From: Helicoverpa zea
Lineage: Eukaryota; Arthropoda; Insecta; Lepidoptera; Noctuidae
DNA length: 64,000 nt
Assembly: GCF_022581195.2 (NCBI RefSeq)
Contig: NC_061456.1
Location: forward strand, 6,760,501-6,824,500
Reading direction: 5' to 3'
The notes beneath the pieces were generated by a model. It made no database searches. It was not told the DNA's origin and saw only the letters and a program-made list of their open reading frames with translations. Both the position numbers and the translations under genes were made by a program. Below, one piece after another: positions 24,639 through 37,400 of the stretch (the stretch's first letter is position 1; every line of letters begins with the position of its first letter).

Positions 24639-24718
24639 AATCAAATACTTTTGTAAGTTAGGTAACACTACCAGTTAATCAAATACTTACCTATGTAAGT
24701 TAGGTAACACTACCAGTT
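24639..24718 (+). repeat. two-copy tandem duplication, about 40 bp
   Basis: The block aatcaaatactt...gtaagttaggtaacactaccagtt occurs at 24639-24676 and again immediately at 24677-24718. The second copy has a 4-base insertion (acct, or cta-type slippage). Confidence 0.75.
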
Positions 24719-25302
24719 TTGCCAGAAACCTAAAACCCTAAAATCAAAATGATTTAGGTAATTGCAACATTCTTTTATACTCAGGTAAGTTTCGATTATT
24801 TGCGCAGATAAGTATTTAGGTACCTACAGGGTAGCGCAGGCAATCAACAAATCTCCCTCTCACAGCAAGCAATAGCTCCCAACTCTTGCCGCTAAGGTAG
24901 TAACCGCTGCAGATTCTGTGTATCTAAAAGATGAGTGCATTATCAATATAGAGGGTCGCATTGCGGTTGCGGCACAAGAATCTGTTCGAACCAGATTCAT
25001 ACTATTCACGATTTTATTCGATCATTCCGATACCTATATGGCGAAATTATTCTACAACGCGAAATCTGCCTACCCCTCTGCGATAGTTACGAGTAGCATG
25101 ATGGTTTACGGGGAGGGAAAACTCGACGCGCAAAAATGTAGATACTTCGTCACAACAATGAAATACCGCAACTGAATAATCCGATGCGTTGCACGTGATG
25201 AGCGCATACTTTAACACCATGGAAGGTGATTGACGGATTGCTAGCTCATGGCAACAACCGGTTCCCATAGCTGTTTGTTACAGCGAGCGAGATTGGATTG
25301 TA

Positions 25303-25535
25303 CTATAGTTCGGCCATTCAGAGAATGCGTTCCTGACACGTCGCGATTGAACTGACGACGTAACTTTGCAATGGCGTTGCAGTTACGATAAAAATATTTT
25401 TGCTGGTTGTTTACCGTTTTAACAATTGAGGAGCATTAAAACAACATTATTATATCAATAATCAATGAATGTTATTACGTCGTCAGTTCAATCGCGACGT
25501 GTCAGGAACGCATTCTCTGAATGGCCGAACTATAG
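25303..25535 (-). mobile_element. 233-bp fold-back MITE, copy 2
   Basis: Same element as 19924-20156 in the opposite orientation, with the same length. It is flanked by TA on both sides (25301-25302 and 25536-25537), as expected of a Tc1/mariner-type target duplication. The long inverted ends make almost the whole unit able to fold on itself. Confidence 0.88.
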
Positions 25536-27015
25536 TACACTTTATGTTTTCATTCCATTGCCATTGATCGGCATGGTAACTAAGTAAAACTATTCGCAGC
25601 GATCTGCCACGTGAGGCCTAAGCGTACTTTCAAGACTACGAAGAAAGTTCGATTTTGGCTTTACTAGAAATATGGTGCATATTAAGTAGATAGTTAGTAG
25701 GTGCAGATAATATTTTTTAGTATTTTATTTATTTCCTTTATCAGTGATTATCCATGTGAATAGTTTAGGGCTGGTTAGTATGATAGCTATTCTGCGATTT
25801 ATTAATTTAATATGATCTACCTACAGTCATGTAACAATAAATATTATAAATTCTTCAGGTGGAAAGTTAAATTTATGTACATAATTATAACTAAGTATTA
25901 GACGATAGATACGTAAAGTTAACGTAATATCAGATTTCAGCGCGCAAATGCTCTATCATAAAATATAAATTATTATCGTTCAAATGTATAACATTCACAC
26001 GCGTTCGACACAAACAGTCGGCACATTGGTCGTATTGTAACACTAAGTTATGTACGAAGTGTAGGTAGACTGTGGGTAGGTGTAAGGGCGTTCGAGGAAG
26101 CCCCTTAATGCGGAGACAGCTCCACTGGGACGCTATTGATCGTCATCCGCCGTCAGTGGCCGAGGCGCCCCTATTGATTCGCCGCAATCTGCATGATAAC
26201 CCGCGCCTGGCTTCTCTACAGTCACTACACAACATACATTAGAACACAATTACCGAGACACATTTACAGACGACATTGCTCTGATACGTTATCAATATCA
26301 ACCACTTGTACTGTTATGACAACTTTTGGTTCCTAATTTCCGCGCAGTTTGTCTAAACTTTTTTGGGATAGCAGTCAATTTAATGATTTGATTGTTCAAT
26401 GCTACAGTTACAAGAAAAAATAAAATTAGGGACTATCTAAGTACCTACCTATAGTAAGCTCACATCAACCCTTATACATATTTAGGTGGAATGATAATAC
26501 CTTACTTACTTGTTTTTATGAAACATTATCTTTATTTTTAATGCCCTAGGATTGAGTTTTTTCTCTTTAATGAACATTTAAATAGGGATTAGATTTAACA
26601 GATAGATACCTATTAAAAAAGCTGTGAAAAACTAATATGTACTGTGTACCTAATATTTAGCAAGTTTAAGTATACTTAACATAATCATTGTTATCACTGA
26701 ATGTTTAGTTTAAGGGAACCTTAGTTTTTAAATAAGTATAAGTTTATTTTTTATGGCTTATTCCACGAAGTTCAAAACTCTGTTCACTGTAAATATCTTG
26801 GGCAGAATTTTGAATGTTCGCGCCGGCGTAGTTGGTACATGGAGTGAACTCGCTCCCGTAAGTAACATTATACATAGCACTATGTACCTATACATAGTAT
26901 ACATAGCTTTAGAAGGATCTATCACACGCCGACCGGCCTACGTACTATCACGCTTTTTTCAATGTGGAGTTGCGCAGAACACAAATATGTCGATTCAAAC
27001 GATTTTTGGTAGTTT
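25536..27015. other. gene-free intergenic DNA
   Basis: No gene seen. The sequence is AT-rich with scattered short GC patches near 26,090-26,220. Confidence 0.4.
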
Positions 27016-27072
27016 TTAGGGTTCCGTACCTCGAAAGGAAAAAACGGAACCCTTATAGGATCACTTTGTTGT

Positions 27073-27085
27073 CCGTCTGTCTGAC

Positions 27086-27124
<39 letters not shown>
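27073..27124 (+). repeat. (GTCT)n microsatellite
   Basis: About 12 near-perfect tandem GTCT units. They are an integral part of the repeat family around them rather than an independent expansion. Confidence 0.9.
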
Positions 27125-27125
<1 letters not shown>

Positions 27126-28164
27126 AAGACCCTTTATCTTAAGAACACGTGGACGTATCAAGCTGAAATTCACATGAAATACTCGGGTCTATTGCCCCTT
27201 TAGGCTGTGAAAATATCAAGCTTCTAAGCCAAGCCAATCAAAAGATACAACCGATTATGTCGATATTTTCAACAAATTCTCGACACTCGCAAAGGAATCA
27301 AAACCTACAGGGTACTTCCCGTAAACTCAGAATCTTGAAATTTGGCATGAAGCATTGTTATATAATGCAAATATAGGAAAAATTGCGAAAATCTCATTTT
27401 TTTTTGTTATATAATATAATAAAAATATTTTAATAAAATGAAACTTACTACCTTATTTCTCACGAACGAATAAAGGTACCAAATTGAAATTTATACCAAA
27501 TGCCTAGGTCTATTGTCCCTTTAAGCAATGAAAAAATCAAACTTCTAAGTTAACGCGATCAAAAGATACAGCAGTTTTACCAACACCTTAGACGAATTTC
27601 CGTCACACGCTAAGGAATCAAAACCTACAAGGTACTTCCCGTGAACTCAGAATCTTAAAATTCGGCACGAAGCAACGTTATATAGTACAGATAAAGGAAA
27701 AATTGCTAAAATGATAAATTTGAAGTTACATAAAATATTAAAATATTATTTTTGCTTACATGACATAAAATATTTTTTTAATAATTATAAACTTACTACC
27801 TACCCTTTTTCACATGAACGCGTAGAGTAAAGTTTTGAATAAAAAGTGAAATTCATATCAAACACTTCTTAAATATAATGGCCTCTAAACTGTGAAAAAT
27901 TTTAAATCATTCAAAGGTCATTGGGCACCTTAGTATGAAAACCATACCCACGGCGGATACGAACGAAATATAGCACAGTATAATGATAAAGGCTCTGATC
28001 ATTAGTCGCATCAATGTGAACCATGGGAATCTAGAGAAAATCAGGTGTAAACATCAAATATTTTCCTCATTTCAATGGGGAATTTAAACGACCAAGTTTG
28101 ACGGATTTGAGAAATCATTTCTTTGTAGTGAAAGAGTATACTCGCCGTTTATTTCCGTTGTCAT

Positions 28165-28405
28165 CAGGTCAGGATCTGATGATGGAAATCCTGAGAAATC
28201 GAGGGCAACTATCAGAAATTGTAGGCATGCATAGGATTAAAACTTGATTCTCAGATGTATGTCTGGTGATACTTTCAAACAGTGAAGGTTTAGAGCTTAT
28301 CTGATGATGGAGACGTGAGAAAGTCGAGAGAACTCGGTATGTTTTAGTTACGTCGTGTTTGGGCTTATATTATTCGTATTGACGAGAACTTTTCACAAAA
28401 GTTAA
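28165..28405 (+). repeat. diverged fragment of the fold-back family
   Basis: Shares catcaggtcaggatctgatg, ggcaact...ttgtaggcatgc, and gtgtttgggcttatattatt in the same order as the left arm at 9190-9400. Its inverted partner is at 28985-29240. Confidence 0.7.
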
Positions 28406-28984
28406 AAATAAAAACTTTTTACAAAAAAAAAAACAACTTCTAAAACAACAAGAAAACTGTTTATATGCATCGGTCTAGATCTCGGTGGTTAAATAAATAT
28501 AGATGCATCCTCTAGACACCGACTTCTAGACCGATGCACCTAACATCTTTTTAATTTCTTTCTTGCTTTTGTTTTCTTGTTGCTTTTTTATATGTTTGAA
28601 GTTGGATTTGTTTGTAAAATGCTACAAAATAAAATAATGCCGACTTTATAAAACAAAGAAAGGGACAGAATTACACTTTTGTCAAGGCTCTAGAAACGTA
28701 AAGCCAGCAGCCCCGAATCCTACTCTCTAGAAGTCGTTGTTACAATTCGACAGCTACAAGTCGTCAGGCGGTTTCGAAAAAAACCTGAAACTGGGGCTCT
28801 TTAGGTGATTAATCCCTCAAAAATAAAAGATCCCATTCCTGCAATGGCTGCTTTAACCCAAGTTAGTAGTGAATTCTCATCACCTAAAATAAAATAAGCT
28901 CCAACACAAGGTTACGTTATAAATTGTAAAGGAGTTCCTATAACTATATCTGATCTTAGCTGTCGATCCCACAATGGCAGTCAA

Positions 28985-29240
28985 ACCTATCTTTGTGGAA
29001 AGTCTTCGCCAATACGAATAAAATAAGCCCAAACACGTGGTAGTTGCAACATACCGTTCGGGAGTTCCCTTGACTCTCTGTAGTCTCCATAATCAAATCA
29101 GCTCCAAACCTTCACCGTTTACCATTACCCTCAAAAATACACTCACATGTCTGGTTATGACTCGATGCGTGCCTACAATATTCAAGAGTTGCCCTCGATT
29201 TCTCAGGGTTTCCAGATCCTCATCAGATCCTGGTCATCCG
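28985..29240 (-). repeat. inverted partner of the fold-back fragment
   Basis: Contains the reverse-complement landmarks ataagcccaaacacgtggta, gttgccctcgatttctcagg and catcagatcctg in the right-arm order. Together with 28165-28405 it forms an older, eroded fold-back. Confidence 0.65.
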
Positions 29241-29755
29241 GATAGGCACCTTCCTTCTTTATGAAATGTCTTTAACAATAAAAACTAGCATTGCAACCTG
29301 TACAATCCTCTGAAACTGCTTGTCTTTTATATTTTTCAAACGATCCTGGACATTCGTCTCCATGGAATTTTAATAAAATATTTATATTCAAAGAAACGTC
29401 ATACCATTCTCCACGATTTAAAACTACTTTGATTCATGTCCGCCACTTTTTACAAAGCGGGTCAGATATGCCCCAAGACCTTTAAGACATAATTAGTTAT
29501 TTTCAATCAGATTTCTGAATGATGACTATAAAATGTTGTATATAAATAACTTCAATAAAATAACTTTTACAAGGTACTGGCCTACTATTTTAGTTATATT
29601 ATAAAATAAAAAATATTAACTATTTTGACTCTCACGAAATTACCATAACTATGATTGTTCTGAACTGAACGGTTGGCGCGAAACTCACTTTTTATCTATA
29701 CAGCATTTGTACGGAACCCTCGGTGCGCGAGTCCGACTCGCACTTGGCCGGTTTA

Positions 29756-30759
29756 TTTCATATAAACATATATGTAAACTTAATGGAGTTCATTTTCCTG
29801 GTAACTATATACTCCATACTCTAAGTATGTTTTTGAAATAAAAATCTCTGTTGCTAAAACTGGTAGAGCACATTAGCAGGAGTTACAGGAGCGCAGAAAA
29901 TTTGCCTTCTTGAAAGTTGATACGTCTTGCATTGAGTTATCAATGAACTTCCTTCACTGATCAGCAATTTATCTCCAATATTTCGGTATAAAACTTCGGC
30001 TTAACTAAATATCGAGGATTTTAAAACTGTTTACGTTTAGCTTATTAGATGTAGCCGATATAATTTATGAGTGATCCATTTCAAAATGCAACCTACATAG
30101 CTGAACCTACTTATAACTATCCTAAATGGATTAAAAATCATAGTTACACTTTGCATTTATTCTCTAAACTTTCTGTAATTTTGAGGTATAATAACATTAC
30201 CTATTAGATATTCTTCGCAAATGATATCTATTTCTAAGAATACCCAATTACCAATGAACGCAAACTTTGAACGGTTTAAAACCAACCGCCCTAACTTCAA
30301 AAGTTAAAACAGATAATGAATGTATTAGGAACTACAACTTTGAATATTACGCAGCTGGCAACTTGCAATAAGTATGATGTGACTGGGGAGAAACGTGATT
30401 GCAATGTTAACAGAAGTAAGTTCGTTCATAACGGCTGGTTTTATTGAAAGTAGTGTGTGGCAGAGGCAGTGCCAGGCGGAGGACGAAGGGCGCGGGTGAT
30501 GCGCCACATGATTGTCGCCGATGTGGGTCACTGCCGCCTACGCGCAATTCGATAAAACTTTGCAAGTATCCACCACCTGACTGTACAAACAGAGCGCAAC
30601 TCCTCCAAATATTTCAAACTAAACTTTTTTCCTCGCGGATTCCAAACGACGGTAGATACTGCAGGAATCTGCGGAAGCACCACTCGCAGACATCAATAAC
30701 TATAGCGAAAATCGTGCAGGAAGACTTACAACACTTAAAACTTAAATAAAGTAATGAGA
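29756..30759. other. intergenic DNA upstream of the Tyr-rich gene
   Basis: No coding exon recognised. A 101-codon frame at 30444-30749 lies near a GC-rich boundary, has no domain and is probably chance. Confidence 0.4.
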
Positions 30760-31458
30760 AAGTAGCTACAAAGTGAGCGGGTATTTTCCCTCTGGAATAT
30801 CGAGTGAAAGTGTGTAGGTACTAATTAATAGTGCAAAGTATCGATCAATCGTTTCACCATGGTTCTAAATATAAAATTCCGTCGGGGAAGACAAAGTTCG
30901 CGCGCAATACGGGCGCAGGCAGGTAGTGCGGGCGGCGAGGGCACGCGGCGGGCGGCCGCGGGCGGCGGCGGCGTATCGATTCCGCGGCGCCTTCAGTCGG
31001 CGTCCGTCGAGCGCCGCGCTGCGCCGAGCCGCCGGCGAGCGGGCGTCGCCCCTCCTCGCGGCCCGCGCCCCGCAACCGCCCTCGTCCATCGAATCTCTCG
31101 TCGTCGCCGGCAAACTCGAACGACCTCTTTTCGCTAACTAACGTCGCACCCGCGTCCGATTCCCGCCGCGAAACTGCGCTCGATCTCTACGCGTAGTCAT
31201 CGCACTCTGAAATATTTTTCAGAGTTTACGAAAATTGTTATACACAAACTTTGTTTGATAGTTTAAAATTAAATAGTCCTATATTTGACGTAAAGTTCAA
31301 TTATTTTTTTGGGAGAGTGGGTTTTATAGTCATGAACTTGTCGAGTTTTGAATAGTGGTAGGTTGTCAGAGCGAAAGAGTGCGGTGATGTGGCGGTGCGC
31401 GGCCGGGCGAGGATGTCGGAGGCGGGGTGCGCGTGCGCCGGCGGGCGCGTAGGGCGCC
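30760..31458 (+). promoter_or_regulatory. GC-rich promoter/5' UTR region
   Basis: From about 30890 to 31140 the sequence becomes strongly GC- and CpG-rich against an AT-rich background. All six frames are open there, which is a composition effect, not coding. It ends some 320 bases before the ATG at 31459. Such islands mark insect promoters only loosely, so the assignment is by position. Confidence 0.45.
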
Positions 31459-34400
31459 ATGGACTGCTGCAACTACGGCGAGTACCGCGGGCCGGGGCAG
31501 TACGGCGCGGCCGGCTGGGACGGCTACGGGTACGCGCCGCTGCCCTACGCGCCCTACGCGCAAGCCTACTACGCGCCGCACGCGCACGACCCCTACGCGC
31601 GCTACTACCGCTATGACTACCCCAGTCACCACATGCACCATGAACATGTCATGCCTATGGGTTGGTATATCTTACAGGAACTTATTTACACGTAGATACA
31701 ACTAGTTCAACTAGAGGTGTATTATGTAGGTTGCCAATGTATTTAAGTACCCACGTAGGTACATACGTATAATTAGCAAAAATACTTGGGCGAAATCTTC
31801 ACCAATTTAAATCCAATTAAATCTATTGGTATAACACAATTTTTAACTTTAACGAATGCTACGATTCTGTAATGTGACGTAGCAGACCTTATATGCAACA
31901 ACATAAAAACAATAGTCACTTAAAAAAATTACTCTCTCTTGTTAATGCCCCATAAAATATCAATCCGAAATATTGGTGTTTAACTACTGCTGCTGCTTAT
32001 TAAAAGTGATAAAATTATGATGAATCTAGTAACTACAAATAAGGATTAATTAGCATGTATAATTTGGTGATCGTTTCTGAAAACAATGCAGTCTCTTAAT
32101 ATCAGTAACCATGCCGATATTAATTATATTAATCTTACATTATCGTGTGTATGTACTCTTACTTGCAAGGGCCACAAAGTTAGGTACCTACGTTATTTAA
32201 AAATAACATCAAGCTATCGATCCGTACTAATTAGTTTATTGCGATCCCTACAATTCATTTGGCATAAGTCTAATTTCCCATAAGTGGTTATAAGACGGTT
32301 TGCGATGAAACCAGATTAGAATTATTATTATTTTTAATTAAATCTTCAGTTGGCCTAGTAATTATAGGGTATGCTTTATAGGGTTGTATAATTATATACT
32401 TTTTCCGTAAAGGACGTTATTTCGTGGTTATAATGCAATATAGAAACGGCACACAAAATTCCCATAAGCGCTGAAAAATATGTATTTGTATATCTAGCAA
32501 TAATCTCGAACTGGGTGCTTTTGACTTATTAAACTACTTATTGCAATATGTTTTTTTAACGTCAGTAGAGAATATCAATTTATTTAATTCGTATTGAAAA
32601 TTAAATGCAGGGCTATGTTAGTTTTAATATTATTGTATGTTTGTGTCAGCTATTCGTGATAATTACTATCGAATACTCTTAAAAAATCCCCATAATGCAT
32701 GCCTTATAGTGCTGCAGCAAAATATACAGTAACTAATTCCTTGAACGTAATTGAATTACAAGTATTGAACTATTTCACGTATATTCCACATAACAGTGGA
32801 GCTAGTTAGCACAATAACATGCCTGACTACACGGCTGTGCGTCGACCTGAATTTGTTTACCAATACGAGAGAGATCGGAATCCGCGCGCGTGGCGCGAAG
32901 CGACATTCTGAACAATGAAGAATGAAGTAAGAATTAATGTTTACGTTTGGGCGGATTTCTCGGTGTCTACGTCACGTGTCGATGTCAGTGGTGGCGGCGG
33001 CGGGGGGGGGGGGGGCGCGCTACTGGTGGTCGCTCGCCCCCGGCCCCCGCACCGCGCCCCGCCCGCCCCACGCCGCAACGCGATTGATCGCCTGCACAGC
33101 ACAGCCACTCTACATATTGACCGGGGTACTAACACCCGTGTCGCTATCCGCCGCTCAACTCCTTATAAATGCTACGTAACACATCAAACGACTTTCGCAC
33201 TACTACGCGACTACGAGACTCTAGCGCCTGATCATCAACTTGAATATAACATGCATGAATATAGCCTACTTACTAAATATGTACAATGCAAGCAGAAATT
33301 GTCTTGTTTACCCATTCTAGTTTATACATTCATCATTAAAAAAGTCATCGCCAGGTCAGCGATTAATGAATATGCAGATGGAGTTCTTTGCGCAATTTAA
33401 CCCGACAACGAACAATTTGTATTTTAATTTTGAACGATTAATTTGCCAATTTGACAGCTTTGCAGTACGGTCATCATTAAAATGATTGTGACGCGATTAT
33501 TTTAAACAGTTATATGAAAAGTAATGATGCTGCTTCCGTAAATATATTTTTGGGAAATTGAGCGGAAAAATATTATAATGTAAATAAAATCTGTAGGGGT
33601 GCGAAGTAACTGTTTTATAAATATGTATTAATATTAATGTAGCAGATCAGATAAGAGCACTATAAGATGTTCGCAGCAAGCAGATTAAATGACATCGAAA
33701 TGATTAATGCTGTGATCAAGCCCTCAGGTTGGGTGTTACTTTGATGTTTACACACTAGGAACTTAACAAGTATTCATCAATGGTATGCTGCAAATAATCA
33801 CGTATTTTTGAACTTGAAAGTATTTTTATAACGAAGCTTAATAACAAATTGATTACCTCAAATATTGCTCTTTATACATACATACGATCTTAGAGAAGTT
33901 AAGCCAAGTTTCCTGTGTCCTGAAATTTTTGGTAGTAGTAGCTATGATGGGAGATTTTATTCTAGCGACCCATTTTGTGTGCATACATGCTTAATACAAT
34001 TATCTTTAAAGTCACGCATGACACTCTTATTACCAATATTGTTCGTGGAAACTGTCCCAGCCAGTCAGAAACTCCAAACATTTTACAATCGGCAACTCGT
34101 TAGCTGGAAGACTATTACTACTGAACTTGGATTTCCCAATGACCATGCAATAGGCGGTCACAAGGGCATTGTCATAGGTAATTACCATGCTTTGCTGGGA
34201 ACGTTCCGAAACTGATTCTTGAAGGTGTGACTACTTAATTGTCTTTTAAAGTCACGTAACGCGTACTGAATTTATGTCGGTCAACCTAAAACGAATTCAT
34301 AATTATCGATTTTGCAAGGTAAACATTTTCACAGAAATAAATAAATTTTAAACTGTGACATCAATTTTAATGTAGGTAATGCGGAAAAATTATGTAGGGT

Positions 34401-37400
34401 GAACTCATTATTTTACCAACTTCAGCAAAATTATCAGCGGTAAAATATTGTCTACGTTACAAAATATCTTCTACGTTCAGGGTCACGGTTTCGATTGGCG
34501 TTGCTGCATCGCTACATACTCGTACCTACATAATACACCTATGATCGATTTTTAAATGAAATGGCACCTACTATGACGTAGGTTCCGCGAGTGCTACTTC
34601 AGCAAAGTCAGTCAACGTAATATAACTGTAGATGTATTGTTGATGTGCAGTATATTTTAGATAGGTTTCTTTGGCCGTAATTCAATGACATGTTTTGAAA
34701 GATACGTAAATAAATAAAATAAATATATCAATTCTTTTGGTTTCATAAATATTGGTGATACTACAACCTGTTGCCCTTTGTGCGGTTCAGATCAGAATTT
34801 GGCAGTAATGAGTATCGGTGTTGTCGTATGTTGACGCGTGCTATTGTGATGTTCCCGCGAGTGATAAACAATGGTTGTTTAGATTACGGCGGGTACGCGT
34901 CGAAGGAGGCGCGCGTGCGACGCTCGCTGGCGCGGCGGGAGCAGCGCGCGCATACGCCTGCGCAGCAACTGCCTCTGCCGCCCACGGTCAGTATATACCC
35001 TTTTATTTTATTAAACTAAGCACCAGCCCTTTTACTAACCACTGCTGGGAGAAAGCCTTTTTTTAATGTAAGTACGTGCTCATTTCCACATTCGTTCAAA
35101 AGGGATTGACGATTTCAGACTTGCTAGTCCAGCTTGGTTAATGGTGTCCACGTTACACTTATCCTCAATCGTAATATCATTAGACCGAAGTCGGATTCAA
35201 TCTCGTTCACATAAGTTTGTGCCTGCCTTATCCACCAGATGACATGGACTCTTTTAAATACTTTAAGCACATAATAACGATACACTACGTATACAAAATT
35301 TTGAAAGATCAAAAATCCTACATCATCGTCACACTCGTCTAGGTATCTGTAAGTGCGGGTTTAATCATTATAGTCTACCGAGCCTTTTCCCAACTATGTT
35401 GAGGGTCTGATTCCAAGGAGAATTATAACGTAAATAAATTTAAAACGGCATTATTAATTTATTAACGTCATAAATTTTTTTTTTCGCTATTTGGTTTTAT
35501 CATTTAGTTTGAAGAATATTTGACTAATCGGGTTGCGTTTCTGTTAAAAGGTATTAATGACGGTACATTCACGATTATTAGATACTAAAACTAAATTAGA
35601 AATGTCACTCAAATCAAAACATAATAAAACCAATGAAATCTTTATTAGCTCTTTACAACAACAACAACAATCGTTGAGAAATCTGCTGATGATAAGTATT
35701 TTACGACCAAGTAAAGAGTGCATAACTTTCCTTTTTCTCAATAGAAATGTCAAAATAATATTAGTTACGTTAACTTCCTCGTGAGTAAGCAACACCAATA
35801 CTTACGAGGCGCTTTGTTGTATTGTGTCGAGGCTATTTCGAGTAATGCATAGAAAAGGAGAATTGAATTTGAATAGAATAGAACATAAGTGGCTTGAGGT
35901 AGTTGACTTACAAACAACGAATACAATTAAATGCCCTATTCCCCTCCGCTGATCTTTACAATATGCTCAAGAACGCCACGCAACTGATACATATCTATTA
36001 TCCAGTCAGTCTAGAGCAGTATGTAAATATTATGCCACAATGAACTATGGAAATTATGAATGTTAATATTACATGAAATAAATGAGTACTTATCTCGTAC
36101 CTTACGCGATACCGTTCGAAGGCTTTATGATGCAAAACCAACATTATCATTGCTGGCATAAAATAAAAACAGTGTAGTTATTTAAATAAACATAGTTTGT
36201 AGTATTCATATTTAAGAATCTGAACTGTCACGTAAGTACATCGCATATCGAATTACGGTGGAATAGGTCATCGGCATACAAAAAGACTAGTTAAAATTAT
36301 GTAGGTCAGTGTCAGAGGACAGTTGACATCCTCATTCGCTACTAACGTTCACTTCTCTGTAGTAGATACATACATTATCAATCGTAAGCATTGCAGATAG
36401 AGTTTAAATTCAACCAACACACTATAAAATTCAGTCAGGGAAAGTTTGTTGTGCAAATTCTGAAATGACTGCTCATTGAAAACAAAAGTTTGTTGTCATT
36501 TCTACTCAGACGTTACAAATTAGGTTTTAGAAGAGTTTAAATACATGCGGTGCTATGAGATTCTATTATTCAGTGTTTATGCTTAATAGAGTAGACGTTT
36601 CTTTTCCTTTTCAAGTGTTAACAACATATTTAAATCATAAACATATAAAAAGAATTTTGCTCAAAAATTCGCGTCTGATTTCGGCAGTCCACTAGTGGGA
36701 AAGTTAACGAATAATCGAGTGGTAAGTGGTATCATTACGGCGTCATATTACGAGACAAGTGAGCGTCACAAAGGCGCTAATGAGGGCGGGGGGGAGGGGC
36801 GGCGCGGCGGGGCGGGGGGGTGTCGAGAGGTGGAGGTGGCCTATGAAAGCTGTCAGCGGTTGATTTTTCCGAGTGTCGTGGGCGCCGCGCTGATCGATAA
36901 GTCACGTGGTTCGCGCGCTCGCCGCTTGCCGCTCGATAGTTAGTTAGCCTCTGCAAATCTCCCGTCACTATTCCACTTCCCCCACACATGAACCGTTTTC
37001 AGCCAGTTATGAGTTTATATAACGCCTAAACGTTCAGATTACCTAGCATAAGTGCTGTATTATTATTGTAACTTGTTGATTTATGAAACAATGCATAATC
37101 TTATGGTAAATTGTAATATTTCATAGAAAATGGGCTTCTCAGTTAAAAGAGTTTATAATAAAATAATATTTATACAAAACTTTTTGTCTAAACATTTTAT
37201 AAAGTTTTACGTGGCAAGGCTATTTAAGCAGGCATGCATAATACACATAATTAAGAATGAACTAAATAAATTAAATATTACTAAAAACAACTACACACAA
37301 TATTAAAATTACAACAGAAAACTTCAAAATAATACCGAAGTAATCTAACAAAAATAACTGTGAAGTTGATTCCGCGTAGCACCGTAGCAGCGGCGTAGCA

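Larger units (their letters stand above)
27018..29755. mobile_element. composite lepidopteran repeat, about 2.7 kb
   Basis: The left part begins AGGGTTCCGTACC and the right part has GTACGGAACCCT at about 29712, so the tips are inverted. It then ends with the familiar lepidopteran tail gtccgactcgcacttggccg. A GTCT microsatellite follows the left tip. Two diverged direct copies of a block of about 300 bases (ggtacttcccgt...aactcagaatctt) lie at 27250-27400 and 27560-27700. Inside are inverted fragments of the fold-back family seen at 8935-10224. I see no intact reading frame; it looks like a nested, non-autonomous unit. Confidence 0.6.

Noticed and set aside
30854..31141. Several overlapping Arg/Ala/Pro frames
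   Set aside because: All frames are open because of high GC content; this is the promoter-side island, not a gene.
32915..33400. 161-codon frame in intron 1 of the Tyr-rich gene
   Set aside because: Its first half is the poly-G/GC island and its second half has no domain. No splice sites link it to the gene.
33865..34215. 116-codon frame in the same intron
   Set aside because: No domain or homology recognised and ordinary intronic composition. Could be revisited with RNA-seq.
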